A stretch of 64,000 bases of DNA from Moellerella sp963519845 (GTDB lineage: Bacteria > Pseudomonadota > Gammaproteobacteria > Enterobacterales > Enterobacteriaceae). The DNA lies in assembly GCA_963519845.1 (NCBI GenBank), contig CAUQNX010000003.1, positions 124,001 to 188,000 of the forward strand. The letters run 5' to 3'. Of the stretch, positions 26,745 through 36,442 are shown piece by piece. Positions within the stretch are counted from its first letter, which is position 1. Each line of letters opens with the position of its first letter. Both the position numbers and the translations under genes were made by a program. The notes under the pieces were generated by a model. That model searched no databases. It was not told the origin of the DNA and saw only the letters and a program-made list of their open reading frames with translations.

Positions 26745-27716
26745 TTATTTATCCCAGCGCCACAAAGTACTCATACCTGGACGTAGCCCTTCGATAGGCT
26801 CTAACGGATATAAACGGATCTCGAATGTTTTTAAATCAAAGTCCCCAGTAGCTCGCGTTGCACGCTTGGTTGCATAGTCCCCTTTAGGTGCGATATAGCG
26901 GATCTCAGCTTCTATTTCACGATCACCTAATGCCGGTACTTGTAGGCTGACTTTGTCACCTTTGCGTACACCGACTAAAATATCCTCGCGCAGATTAAAA
27001 ATAAAATAGGCTTGAGGAAGACGGATTAATGATACTAACGGGCTACCAGCATTAAATAACTCGCCCACCTCGGCAGGAATAGGGCCCACTTCGCCATCGA
27101 TGGGTGCTCTCACCTGCAAGTCATCAACCTGTACTTGAATTTCCGTTAACTTTTGTTCAGCTTGCTGTAGCGCGGCTTCATATTGGTGACGCAACTCAAC
27201 ACGATCCCCATTCTTACCTTCATCCAACTGAGCTTTAGTACTGAGGATTTGCTGATAGGTGATCTCTTTAGTTTTACGCGCGGTATCCAATTCATTAGCC
27301 GAAACATAGCCTTTCGCCGATAAATTACTTAATCGTATATATTCACGATTAGCATTATTATACTGAGATTCGGCTTGCGATAACTGAGCCTCTAGATTAC
27401 GGATTGTCTCTTCGCGCGTTCCTTGTAGTGATAGCTCAAGCTGGGCTTTTGCCTGATCACGCGCTGCAACAAAGGAAGCAAGTTCAGCCTCTAACTCGGG
27501 GCTTTCTAGTGAAACCAAGAGTTGACCCTTTTTGACGTCATCTCCCCGCTCAATATGGCGCTCGGTGACTCGTCCTTTGGCTTTAGATGCCACTATCACT
27601 TCAGGTGCATCTACCTCGCCCTGTAGTAATAGATATTGGTTATGTGAATAAAAAAGTGCCGCTGTTGCGATCAATATCAGCATTAGCAGGATCAAGGCTA
27701 TGGTTCTTTTTCTCAT
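26745..27716 (-). CDS. HlyD/EmrA-type periplasmic adaptor (membrane fusion protein)
   Basis: A 323-residue adaptor: one N-terminal membrane anchor, a lipoyl/barrel-sandwich half-motif (EVIVASKAKGRVTERHIERGDDVKKGQLL), a long coiled-coil hairpin (about residues 75-185), the second lipoyl half (VRAPIDGEVGPIPAEVGE) and a beta-barrel domain. It would link the two permeases to an outer-membrane channel such as TolC, which is not in this window. The ribosome-binding site is weak. First gene of a three-gene operon. Confidence 0.87.
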   Translation of the reverse strand: MRKRTIALILLMLILIATAALFYSHNQYLLLQGEVDAPEVIVASKAKGRVTERHIERGDDVKKGQLLVSLESPELEAELASFVAARDQAKAQLELSLQGTREETIRNLEAQLSQAESQYNNANREYIRLSNLSAKGYVSANELDTARKTKEITYQQILSTKAQLDEGKNGDRVELRHQYEAALQQAEQKLTEIQVQVDDLQVRAPIDGEVGPIPAEVGELFNAGSPLVSLIRLPQAYFIFNLREDILVGVRKGDKVSLQVPALGDREIEAEIRYIAPKGDYATKRATRATGDFDLKTFEIRLYPLEPIEGLRPGMSTLWRWDK

Positions 27717-27957
27717 TATCTTTGTTGACCTTAATAATAACGGTTGAAACTATCATCACGCTAGTATGACAATAAATGGCAATAATAGGTTAAGAAATAT
27801 GTGCGCAAAGTCACAGATAAATTGGCAAGAACTAAATATTGGATCGGATCTTTATTTATGTCAAATCAGCATAGCCTAATTACTGGCAATATAGTTGATT
27901 AAAATAGTCACTATTCGCGCTAAAATACGCGACATTGCCTAACCAGCCGGAAATGTT

Positions 27958-29649
27958 ATGTTTGAGTTTGACCTTGTTTTGCTACTGCTACAGCAAATGT
28001 GTGTCTATTTAGTGATCGCTTGGGTCCTGAGCAAAACCCCGCTTGTCATCCCTTTATTAAATGTCACCACTCGCTTGCCGCACAAAATCATGTGCTATTT
28101 TATCTTTTCCGTATTCTGCATTATGGGAACCTATTTTGGTTTACATATCAATGACTCTATAGCCAACACCCGTGCGATTGGCTCTGTACTGGGTGGATTG
28201 CTAGGAGGACCCGGCGTCGGCTTTCTGGTTGGCTTCACGGGCGGTCTCCATCGCTACTCTCTTGGTGGTATGACGGCATTTAGCTGTATGGTGTCTACCA
28301 TTGCCGAAGGGTTGATTGGTGGTTTTATTCACCTCTACTTTATGAAACGCGGGCAGATAAGTAAGCTGTTCAATCCATGGATGGCCGCAGGCGTCACCTT
28401 TTTCGCTGAAATAATCCAAATGTTGATTATTCTGTTATTAGCTCGTCCGTTTGATGAGGCTTTAGAGCTAGTACAAAATATTGCCGTGCCAATGGTGATC
28501 GCCAATAGTATAGGTGCAGCCATGTTTATTCGTATTCTGCTCGACCGCCGTGCCATTGTGGATAAATATACTTCCGCATTCTCAGCGCAGGCGATGAAGA
28601 TTGCCGTCTGTACCGAAGGTATTTTGCGCAAAGGCTTCAATGTGGATAACAGCACTAAGGTAGCAAAAATCATCTATCAAGAGTTAGGTATTGGTGCAGT
28701 GGCTATCACCGATAGAGATACACTTTTAGCTTTTATTGGTATAGGCGCCGATCACCATATTCCCGGTACTCCAATCGCCTCTGAACAATCCCGTCGAGCG
28801 ATTGATTATAACGAAGTGGTCTATGCCGATGGCAATGAAACTCCCTATAAATGCTCACTCAATCCCGGTTGTAAGCTGGGCTCAGCATTGGTGATCCCAC
28901 TGCGTGGCGAGAATCAACGCGTTATTGGGACTATTAAGCTATATGAAGGGAAAAATCGCTTATTTAGCTCAATAAACCGCACATTAGGAGAAGGGATTGC
29001 CAGTCTTTTCTCAACCCAAATTCTGGCTGGCCAATATGAAAGAAATAAGCAGTTATTATTACAGTCAGAAGTTAAGCTACTGCACGCGCAAGTAAATCCT
29101 CACTTTCTATTTAATGCGCTCAATACATTGCAGGCAGTGATCCGCCGTGACAGCCAACAAGCGGGACAATTAGTGCAATATATCTCTAACTTTTTCCGCA
29201 AAAATCTCAAAAGACCAGAACAAAATGCCACATTGTGCGAAGAGATAGAGCATGTGGACTCTTACTTGCAGATAGAAAAGGCCCGTTTTAGAGAGCACCT
29301 CGAAATCCGCTTTGATATCCCAGAGGAGTTAAATCATGTTGAATTACCTGCATTTTCCTTACAGCCCATGGTTGAAAATGCGATTAAACATGGCACCTCA
29401 CAGTTATTAGGTACCGGATACATTACAATACGCGCATATCGCCACAATAATCTTGTCTGCGTTGAAATCGAAGATAATGCTGGACTCTATCATCCTCGAC
29501 CAATGTGTGATGGTCTGGGAATGAGCCTAGTAGATAAACGTTTGCGACTAAAATATGGTGATCAGTATGGTGTCAGTGTAGATTATCAACCAGAAGAGTT
29601 TACCTGTATCAAATTGAGTTTCCCCTATTACGATAAATTGATTAGTTAA
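27958..29649 (+). CDS. btsS: Sensor histidine kinase BtsS
   Basis: High-affinity extracellular pyruvate sensor (YehU). The 563 residues begin with a 5TM-5TMR_LYT membrane domain whose segments match E. coli closely (LLLLQQMCVYLVIAW, DSIANTRAIGSVLGGLLGG). A GAF domain and a LytS-type kinase follow, with the phospho-acceptor His near residue 382 in AQVNPHFLFNAL and an ATP-binding N box in PMVENAIKHGTSQLL. It is followed 6 nt later by its regulator btsR. The usual target gene, the pyruvate transporter btsT, is not in the window. Confidence 0.95.
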   Translation: MFEFDLVLLLLQQMCVYLVIAWVLSKTPLVIPLLNVTTRLPHKIMCYFIFSVFCIMGTYFGLHINDSIANTRAIGSVLGGLLGGPGVGFLVGFTGGLHRYSLGGMTAFSCMVSTIAEGLIGGFIHLYFMKRGQISKLFNPWMAAGVTFFAEIIQMLIILLLARPFDEALELVQNIAVPMVIANSIGAAMFIRILLDRRAIVDKYTSAFSAQAMKIAVCTEGILRKGFNVDNSTKVAKIIYQELGIGAVAITDRDTLLAFIGIGADHHIPGTPIASEQSRRAIDYNEVVYADGNETPYKCSLNPGCKLGSALVIPLRGENQRVIGTIKLYEGKNRLFSSINRTLGEGIASLFSTQILAGQYERNKQLLLQSEVKLLHAQVNPHFLFNALNTLQAVIRRDSQQAGQLVQYISNFFRKNLKRPEQNATLCEEIEHVDSYLQIEKARFREHLEIRFDIPEELNHVELPAFSLQPMVENAIKHGTSQLLGTGYITIRAYRHNNLVCVEIEDNAGLYHPRPMCDGLGMSLVDKRLRLKYGDQYGVSVDYQPEEFTCIKLSFPYYDKLIS

Positions 29650-29655
29650 ATAATA

Positions 29656-30372
29656 ATGAATGTACTTATTGTCGATGATGAGCCACTGGCTCGAGAGAAT
29701 CTGCGCTGCTTACTTGAAGAAGTAACAGACATTAGCATTATAGGCGAATGTGCAAATGCCATTGAAGCCATCAGCGCTATTCACAAGCTTAAGCCCGATG
29801 TGGTTTTTCTAGATATTCAGATGCCCCGAGTTACGGGCCTTGAAATGGTGAAAATGCTCGACCCAGAAGATCGCCCTCTTATTGTTTTTCTCACTGCTTT
29901 TGATGAACATGCCATTGAAGCATTTGAAGAACATGCGTTTGATTATTTACTTAAACCGCTCGAAAAAGATCGTTTAAATAAAACTTTGCATCGACTGCGC
30001 CAAGGACAGCTCAAACAGAATATTGATGAGTTGGTGAAGGACGAACAGCTAAAATTCATCCCCTGTACTGGCCACAGCCGTATCTGGCTAATGAAGTTAG
30101 ATGAAGTCCTCTATGCCACCTCACGAATGAGTGGTGTGTTTGTTATCAGCAACCAAGGGCTCGAAGGTTTTACGGAACTGACGCTGCGTACACTGGAGAT
30201 GCGCACCCCACTAATACGTTGTCATCGCCAATATTTAGTCAATATGACGCAGCTTAATGAGATTTTATTTGGTGATAATGGTCATGCCGAATTGGTTCTT
30301 AGCTCAGGCGAACGCATTCCTGTCAGCCGCCGCTACTTAAAACCATTAAAAGAAGCATTGGGACTAAGTTAG
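29656..30372 (+). CDS. btsR: LytTR response regulator BtsR
   Basis: Response regulator of BtsS (YehT). The receiver domain has the acidic pocket VDDEP and the phosphorylated Asp at residue 53 in FLDIQMP; the C-terminal LytTR DNA-binding domain includes HRQYLVNMTQLNEI and ends with PVSRRYLKPLKEALG. The length of 238 aa is close to that of E. coli BtsR. A bidirectional terminator separates it from deaD. Confidence 0.95.
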   Translation: MNVLIVDDEPLARENLRCLLEEVTDISIIGECANAIEAISAIHKLKPDVVFLDIQMPRVTGLEMVKMLDPEDRPLIVFLTAFDEHAIEAFEEHAFDYLLKPLEKDRLNKTLHRLRQGQLKQNIDELVKDEQLKFIPCTGHSRIWLMKLDEVLYATSRMSGVFVISNQGLEGFTELTLRTLEMRTPLIRCHRQYLVNMTQLNEILFGDNGHAELVLSSGERIPVSRRYLKPLKEALGLS

Positions 30373-30421
30373 CTATTTGATATCAAAAGTTCAATTCCCT
30401 TTTCATCATAATTAAGACGAA

Positions 30422-30450
30422 AAAAAACCGGACATCAGTCCGGTTTTTTA
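30422..30450. terminator. Bidirectional terminator between btsR and deaD
   Basis: AAAAAACCGGAC (30422-30433) and GTCCGGTTTTTT (30438-30449) form a perfect 12-bp stem with an ATCA loop and A/T runs on both sides, serving both converging genes. Confidence 0.9.
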
Positions 30451-30470
30451 TAGGCTATAACTCGTAAAAA

Positions 30471-32435
30471 TTAAGAGTTATGCGTTGTGCTGCGACGACG
30501 TGGAGCGGCAGTATTGTGTTCTTCGTTACGGCCACGGAAGCTTCCACGATCGTTACTACGTTCACTTTTACGCTTAGCACCACCGAAGCTATCGCCAGCC
30601 GCACCAGCAGGAGCTGGGCCACGACGATTGCTCGCAGATGCACCACCACGAGGACCATTACCAGCAGGGCGCTCACGACGTTCGAATGCAGGCGCATCAC
30701 CCATCAACTGAATTTTCATTTGCTTATTCAGAATACGAGTATTGCTCAGATGACCTAACAGATCGCCTGGCATACCTTTTGGTAACTCGATAGTTGAGTG
30801 AGTACCAAAGAGTTTGATATTACCAATGTAGCGGCTGCTAATGTCTGCTTCGTTTGCGATTGCGCCAACGATATGACGAACTTCAATGCCATCATCGCGA
30901 CCCACTTCGATACGATACAGTTCCATTTCGCCAACATCACGACGTTCACGACGAGCTGGTTTATCACCACCACGGTCGGATGAAGAACGATCACCACGGT
31001 CAGCGCGGTCGCCACGATCTGGACGGTCACCACGACGACGATCATCACTACCACGACGGTCATCACGATCATTGAACTCACGACGCGGACGACGTGGAGC
31101 ATCTGGTGGCAGAATTAATGGGCGGTCACCTTGTGCCATTTTTAACAGAGCTGCGGCTAAAGTTTCAATATCTAAATCTTCAGCTGGAACCAGTTTAGCT
31201 AATAGCGCACGATACTGTTCTAAATCGCTGCTTTCTAAGTTTTTCTGCACGTTTTGTGCAAACTTAGCCAGACGACGTTCGCTCAGTAAATCTGCGTTTG
31301 GCAGATCAACTTCAGGAATAGCCAGTTTCATGGTGCGTTCAATGTTACGCAGCAGACGACGTTCACGGTTCTCAACGAACAGAAGCGCACGACCCGCACG
31401 GCCAGCACGGCCTGTACGACCAATACGGTGAACGTAGGATTCTGAGTCCATTGGAATATCATAGTTAACAACTAAGCTGATACGCTCAACATCAAGACCA
31501 CGAGCAGCAACATCTGTTGCGATCAGGATATCTAAACGGCCATCTTTCAAACGTTCTAATGTTTGTTCACGTAACGCCTGATTCATATCACCGTTAAGTG
31601 CAGCACTGTTATAGCCACTGTGTTCTAAGGCTTCAGCAACTTCTAACGTTGCGTTCTTAGTACGAACGAAAATGATCGCAGCATCGAAATCTTCTGATTC
31701 AAGGAAACGAACCAGAGCTTCATTTTTACGTGCACCACTAACAGTCCAATAGCTCTGAGTAATATCAGGGCGCGTTGTTACGCTAGACTGAATGCGGATT
31801 TCTTGTGGATCTTTCATGAAACGACGCGTGATACGACGAATCGGATCAGGCATTGTTGCAGAGAAAAGCGCTGTTTGATGTTTTGCTGGGATCTGGCTCA
31901 TGATGTGTTCTACATCTTCGATAAAGCCCATTCTCAACATCTCATCTGCTTCATCAAGCACCAGGCCTTTCAGTTGAGAAAGATCCAGTGTTCCACGTTT
32001 CAGGTGATCGAGCAGACGACCTGGTGTCCCAACAACAACTTGAGGTCCTTGGCGTAATGCACGAAGTTGTACGTCATAACGTTGTCCACCATACAGGGCA
32101 ACAACATTGACAGTTTTCATATGCTTAGCAAAGTCACCCATCGCTTCTGAAACCTGTACGGCCAGTTCACGAGTTGGGGCTAATACTAAAATCTGCGGCG
32201 CTCTTAAATTAGGATCGATATTATGGAGTAACGGTACGCCAAATGCAGCAGTTTTACCGCTTCCTGTTTGTGCCATACCCAGTACATCTGATCCTTGCAA
32301 CAGATGGGGGATACATTGTTGCTGAATTGGAGATGGCTTTTCGTAGCCCAAATCATTCAGTGCAGCTAAAAGGGGTGCTGATAAACCTAGTTCAGCAAAA
32401 GAGATATCAGTAGTCTCAGTAGTCTCTGTAGTCAT
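30471..32435 (-). CDS. deaD: DEAD-box RNA helicase DeaD (CsdA)
   Basis: Cold-shock RNA helicase for ribosome assembly and mRNA decay. I start at the ATG at 32435 (654 aa); a start 15 nt upstream is possible. The helicase core shows AQTGSGKT, DEAD in LVLDEADEML, SAT and HRIGRTGRAGR. Then come a dimerisation domain, an RNA-binding domain (ELYRIEVGRDDGIEVRHIVGAI) and a long Arg/Gly/Asp-rich tail with repeated RGDR units. Its start lies inside yrbN, so translation is probably coupled. Confidence 0.95.
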   Translation of the reverse strand: MTTETTETTDISFAELGLSAPLLAALNDLGYEKPSPIQQQCIPHLLQGSDVLGMAQTGSGKTAAFGVPLLHNIDPNLRAPQILVLAPTRELAVQVSEAMGDFAKHMKTVNVVALYGGQRYDVQLRALRQGPQVVVGTPGRLLDHLKRGTLDLSQLKGLVLDEADEMLRMGFIEDVEHIMSQIPAKHQTALFSATMPDPIRRITRRFMKDPQEIRIQSSVTTRPDITQSYWTVSGARKNEALVRFLESEDFDAAIIFVRTKNATLEVAEALEHSGYNSAALNGDMNQALREQTLERLKDGRLDILIATDVAARGLDVERISLVVNYDIPMDSESYVHRIGRTGRAGRAGRALLFVENRERRLLRNIERTMKLAIPEVDLPNADLLSERRLAKFAQNVQKNLESSDLEQYRALLAKLVPAEDLDIETLAAALLKMAQGDRPLILPPDAPRRPRREFNDRDDRRGSDDRRRGDRPDRGDRADRGDRSSSDRGGDKPARRERRDVGEMELYRIEVGRDDGIEVRHIVGAIANEADISSRYIGNIKLFGTHSTIELPKGMPGDLLGHLSNTRILNKQMKIQLMGDAPAFERRERPAGNGPRGGASASNRRGPAPAGAAGDSFGGAKRKSERSNDRGSFRGRNEEHNTAAPRRRSTTHNS

Positions 32436-32505
32436 GTAAAGGTGCCTCATACTTAATGGCGGCCAGTTTACATAACACAGCGAAAATCGTTTCCGTCATT
32501 TTCAT
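32416..32505 (-). CDS. yrbN: Small protein YrbN overlapping the deaD start
   Basis: A 29-codon frame runs leftward from the ATG at 32505 to a TGA at 32416-32418, overlapping the first 20 bases of deaD in another frame. It begins MKMTETIFAVLCKLAA. E. coli has a small protein gene, yrbN (26 aa), at exactly this place between nlpI and deaD. The end of the frame lies inside deaD and suggests translational coupling. I identify it by position, size and overlap; exact homology is not verified. Confidence 0.7.
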   Translation of the reverse strand: MKMTETIFAVLCKLAAIKYEAPLHDYRDY

Positions 32506-32606
32506 TTAAAATGTGAACTGGCTCAAATTGTATTATTAAACGAACAGATAAGCCCTCATCTCTTCTGAGATGATGACTTAAAAATTTATGCGATTTTGTT
32601 CGTCAG

Positions 32607-33527
32607 CTATTGCTGGCCCGATTCTGAAAGGTCATCTTGTTCTTGGCCCAATAAGGCCAATTCCAACAATGCATAGCGGTGTTCAACAAAACTGTGAGCG
32701 TTGTTGGCTACCGTCAGTTTGAATAACGCAACTGCGTTATCCTTATCCCCCAGACTTAGGTAATTTTTACCTAAATAGAAGTTAGTTTCACTGAGATGCT
32801 CAGCGAGCGAAGTGTTATCCGCTGAATTTTCTTTTAAGCGAGCCATCAATTTACTCTCATTGATGTTTCCTAAAAAGTATTCAACGATATTCCAGCCCCA
32901 TTGTCCTTTTTCCGCTCTGTCATAACGTGCTGACAGGTTAGCTTTTGCCGTAAGTGGGTCCATCTCTTTTTCCACGAGGTAAAGCCATAAACTTCGGAAC
33001 GGATCGTTTGGATCGTCTTGATAATACGCAAGCAGATCATCCTGCGCTAATTTGTACCGGCCACCGTAATACAGTCCGATGCCACGGTTCATACGCGCAA
33101 AATTGTAAGTTGGATCAAGTTCTAAAACAGAATCAAACGCCTCATAGGCGGCATCGTAATTGCCTGCCTGAGTAAAATATATCCCAAGAAAGTTAAAAAC
33201 TTCTGGAATATCAGGACGAATGGACAGCGCAGTCGAAAAATCGTTGCGAGCCAAAGCCCTTAAACCGAGACTATCATACAACACACCGCGTTCATATAAA
33301 AGCTGTGCGTACTCATCATCGGTCAATGAACGACTCGCAAGGATTTGTTCCATACGAGCCAATATAACTTCCTGTTGCAATGTAGGTTGTAACGGAATCG
33401 CTAACACTTCGTTTTTACGCCATTCGTTACTACTACTACAGCCAATCAATAAAAAAAGAAAGACCGCAGAGAACAAGCGAAAAATAGCGCATGAGTCCCT
33501 TTCTCGAAGACAGATACTATTCAGCAT
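32607..33527 (-). CDS. nlpI: Lipoprotein NlpI
   Basis: Outer-membrane TPR lipoprotein that acts as an adaptor for peptidoglycan hydrolases and the protease Prc. The 306 residues have a rather long signal region with the lipobox LIGC and Cys near residue 30. The TPR array follows (LYERGVLYDSLGLRALARNDF, NFLGIYFTQAGNYDAAYEAFD and so on), highly similar to E. coli NlpI. AAGGACGG precedes the ATG at 33527. It lies between pnp and deaD, the standard order. Confidence 0.95.
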   Translation of the reverse strand: MLNSICLRERDSCAIFRLFSAVFLFLLIGCSSSNEWRKNEVLAIPLQPTLQQEVILARMEQILASRSLTDDEYAQLLYERGVLYDSLGLRALARNDFSTALSIRPDIPEVFNFLGIYFTQAGNYDAAYEAFDSVLELDPTYNFARMNRGIGLYYGGRYKLAQDDLLAYYQDDPNDPFRSLWLYLVEKEMDPLTAKANLSARYDRAEKGQWGWNIVEYFLGNINESKLMARLKENSADNTSLAEHLSETNFYLGKNYLSLGDKDNAVALFKLTVANNAHSFVEHRYALLELALLGQEQDDLSESGQQ

Positions 33528-33611
33528 ATTCCGTCCTTACAATGCAACCGGATCTTTCAGCAAAATTGCTGAATGGTGCCCTTTTTACAGGACACCTGTT
33601 TGAAGGTCAAC

Positions 33612-35735
33612 TTATTCCGCTGCGTCTTGTTGTTCAGCTGGTTTGTCTTGTGTCTCTGTCGCTTCTTTCATACTCAAACGAATACGGCCTTGGCGATCGA
33701 TCTCTAAGACTTTAACTGGAACTTCTTGACCCATATGCAGATAATCAGTCACTTTCTCAACACGCTTATCAGCGATTTGAGAAATATGAACTAGACCTTC
33801 TTTACCACCACCAATAGCAACAAACGCACCGAAATCAACGATACGCGTTACTTTACCTTGGTAAATACGGTTAACTTCAACTTCAGCGGTGATCTCTTCG
33901 ATGCGACGAATTGCTTCTTTCGCTTTATCACCATCTGTTGCTGCAATTTTAACAGTACCATCATCTTCGATTTCAATCGTAGTACCGGTTTCTTCTGTTA
34001 ATGCACGGATTACAGAACCACCTTTACCGATCACATCTTTGATTTTGTCTGGATTAATTTTAATCGTATGAATACGTGGTGCGAACTGAGAGATATCATC
34101 ACGTGGACTATTAATTGCTTCTTCCATCACGGTCAGAATATGCAAACGAGCGCCTTTAGCTTGATTCAATGCAGCTTGCATAATTTCGCGGGTGATACCC
34201 TCGATTTTAATATCCATCTGCAATGCGCTGATACCAGCACGGCTACCGGCAACTTTAAAGTCCATATCGCCTAAGTGATCTTCATCACCCAGAATATCAG
34301 ACAGAACAACGTAGTTTTCGCCTTCTTTAACCAAGCCCATTGCGATACCTGCAACAGCAGCTTTAATTGGCACACCTGCATCCATCAGCGCTAAAGAAGC
34401 ACCACAGACAGAAGCCATAGAAGATGAACCGTTGGATTCTGTAATTTCAGAAACCACACGGATAGTGTAAGGGAATTCTGCCGGAGTAGGCATTACCGCT
34501 AACACACCACGTTTCGCTAAACGACCATGACCAATCTCACGACGTTTTGGCGAACCTACCATGCCAGTCTCGCCGACTGAGTATGGAGGAAAGTTGTAAT
34601 GGAATAAGAAATGATCAGTATGCTCGCCCATCAGTTCATCAATATTCTGTGCATCACGCGCTGTACCCAATGTTGCTGTAACCAGCGCCTGAGTCTCTCC
34701 ACGGGTGAACAGTGCTGAACCATGGGTACGTGGCAACACACCAGTACGTACGTCTAACGCACGAACCATATCTTTTTCACGACCATCGATACGCGGCTCA
34801 CCACGTAAAACACGGCTACGAACAACATTCTTTTCAAGTTCAGCTAACAGGTCAGAAATTTCACCTGCATCTAAAGTCTCATCTTCAGCCAATAGCGCCG
34901 CTTTAACTTCATCTTTGATCAAGCTAACTTGCGCATAACGCTCTTGTTTTTCAGTGATGCGATAAGCGTCGCCAATACGGCTTTCAGCTAATGCAGCTAC
35001 ACGCTCATTCAGAACTTGGTTAACAGCTTCTGGCTGCCAATCCCACTTCTCTTTGCCCGCTTCTGCTACCAGTGCATTGATTTCGCTAATAACAACTTGT
35101 TGTTGATCATGGCCAAATACCACAGCACCTAACATTTGTTCTTCACTTAATAGCTCAGCTTCTGACTCAACCATCAAGACTGCGCCTTCAGTACCAGCAA
35201 CAACTAGGTCAAGACGACTTAGTTTCAGTTCATCAGCAGTTGGGTTTAATACGTATTGGTCATTAATAAAACCAACTCGTGCAGCACCGATAGGACCATT
35301 AAATGGCACACCAGAGAGGGACAGCGCAGCAGATGCACCGATCAAAGCCACGATATCTGGGTTAACTTGTGGATTAACAGAAACAACTGTAGCGATAATC
35401 TGTACTTCATTTAAGAAATTATCTGGAAACAGTGGACGCAGTGGGCGGTCGATCAGACGTGAAGTCAGGGTTTCGCCTTCACCAGGACGGCCTTCGCGAC
35501 GGAAGAAGCTACCTGGGATACGGCCAGCAGCGTAAGTACGCTCCTGATAGTTGACAGTCAGAGGGAAAAAGCTTTGGCCTTCTTTCTGTTTTTTCTGTGC
35601 AACGACAGTAACAAATACCGCTGTATCGTCCATATTGACCATAACAGCTGCAGTGGCTTGACGCGCCATCATACCCGTCTCAATAGTGACTGTATGTTGA
35701 CCGTATTGGAATTTGCGAATAATAGGATTTAGCAA
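33612..35735 (-). CDS. pnp: Polynucleotide phosphorylase
   Basis: Trimeric 3'-5' exoribonuclease that uses phosphate; part of the RNA degradosome and essential for cold growth. The 707 residues contain two RNase PH domains (the first with FFRREGRPGEGETLTSRLIDRPLRPLFP), a KH domain (IHTIKINPDKIKDVIGKGGSVIRAL) and a C-terminal S1 domain (GKVTRIVDFGAFVAIGGGKEGLVHIS). A long stem-loop in its leader fits RNase III-dependent autoregulation. It lies downstream of rpsO. Confidence 0.97.
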   Translation of the reverse strand: MLNPIIRKFQYGQHTVTIETGMMARQATAAVMVNMDDTAVFVTVVAQKKQKEGQSFFPLTVNYQERTYAAGRIPGSFFRREGRPGEGETLTSRLIDRPLRPLFPDNFLNEVQIIATVVSVNPQVNPDIVALIGASAALSLSGVPFNGPIGAARVGFINDQYVLNPTADELKLSRLDLVVAGTEGAVLMVESEAELLSEEQMLGAVVFGHDQQQVVISEINALVAEAGKEKWDWQPEAVNQVLNERVAALAESRIGDAYRITEKQERYAQVSLIKDEVKAALLAEDETLDAGEISDLLAELEKNVVRSRVLRGEPRIDGREKDMVRALDVRTGVLPRTHGSALFTRGETQALVTATLGTARDAQNIDELMGEHTDHFLFHYNFPPYSVGETGMVGSPKRREIGHGRLAKRGVLAVMPTPAEFPYTIRVVSEITESNGSSSMASVCGASLALMDAGVPIKAAVAGIAMGLVKEGENYVVLSDILGDEDHLGDMDFKVAGSRAGISALQMDIKIEGITREIMQAALNQAKGARLHILTVMEEAINSPRDDISQFAPRIHTIKINPDKIKDVIGKGGSVIRALTEETGTTIEIEDDGTVKIAATDGDKAKEAIRRIEEITAEVEVNRIYQGKVTRIVDFGAFVAIGGGKEGLVHISQIADKRVEKVTDYLHMGQEVPVKVLEIDRQGRIRLSMKEATETQDKPAEQQDAAE

Positions 35736-35811
35736 AGTATTAGCCTTATTATCAAGCTACATAATTTCATTTATGCAGTATTCATTTTCTCTTCTTACCA
35801 CACCCTCGCGA

Positions 35812-35851
35812 CTAATGAAAATACTTAAAATAATATCAATATTTTCATTAG
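35812..35851 (-). promoter_or_regulatory. pnp leader stem-loop (candidate RNase III site)
   Basis: CTAATGAAAATA (35812-35823) and TATTTTCATTAG (35840-35851) form a perfect 12-bp stem, and the GC-rich flanks can extend it. It lies in the pnp 5' leader where E. coli has the duplex cut by RNase III before PNPase autoregulation. Confidence 0.65.
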
Positions 35852-36002
35852 CCGCGCGAACCGGTTGTAGTCGAAGAGGCTCACTCAATTAAATTTACTC
35901 TATAAACATAGCTTATCATTTATGTTAAGCATAATTCGAGTTTAACTTTAATTATAAATTTTGTTTAATTTAAAAATGGACTAAATGCCGCTTTCTCGAA
36001 GA

Positions 36003-36024
36003 AAAGGGGCCAATAGGCCCCTTT
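36003..36024 (-). terminator. rpsO terminator
   Basis: AAAGGGGCC (36003-36011) and GGCCCCTTT (36016-36024) form a 9-bp stem with an AATA loop. On the minus strand it is followed by TCTTC-type T-rich sequence. In E. coli such a terminator lets partial read-through reach pnp. Confidence 0.8.
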
Positions 36025-36042
36025 CCACTGAAACTTGCGATA

Positions 36043-36312
36043 TTAACGACGCAGACCCAGACGTTCTAGCAGGGTAGTATAACGTGCAACATCTTTGCTT
36101 TTCAGGTAGTTCAGCTGATTACGACGCTGAGCAACCATACGCAGCAGACCACGACGGCTGTGGTGATCTTTTTTGTGCTCTGAAAAGTGACCTTGCAGGT
36201 GATTGATTTGCGCAGTTAATAGTGCGATTTGCACTTCACTTGAACCAGTGTCATTTTCGCCACGGCCAAAATCAGTAACAATTTTTGCTTTTGCTTCAGT
36301 ACTTAGAGACAT
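36043..36312 (-). CDS. rpsO: 30S ribosomal protein S15
   Basis: Primary 16S rRNA-binding protein of the small subunit platform. The 89 residues include GSSEVQIALLTAQI, HSRRGLLRMVAQRRNQLNYLK and the C-terminal TLLERLGLRR. The length is identical to that of E. coli S15. It sits between truB and pnp; its leader usually forms a pseudoknot for autorepression, which I did not resolve here. Confidence 0.98.
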   Translation of the reverse strand: MSLSTEAKAKIVTDFGRGENDTGSSEVQIALLTAQINHLQGHFSEHKKDHHSRRGLLRMVAQRRNQLNYLKSKDVARYTTLLERLGLRR

Positions 36313-36442
36313 AATAACTCCAGATTAATTAAATAGGTGACGAGAGCCAATCTCTAATTTAGCATCTCAAAATATTTTTGCTTCTCGAATAGTTAAGCGG
36401 CGCCATTCTACGCTCCTTAGCCTCTCAAAGCAATATCATACA

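Noticed and set aside
30886..31431. Long open frame antisense to deaD, rich in Ser and Arg
   Set aside because: It mirrors the Arg/Gly/Asp-rich low-complexity 3' part of deaD; no ribosome-binding site or recognisable domain.
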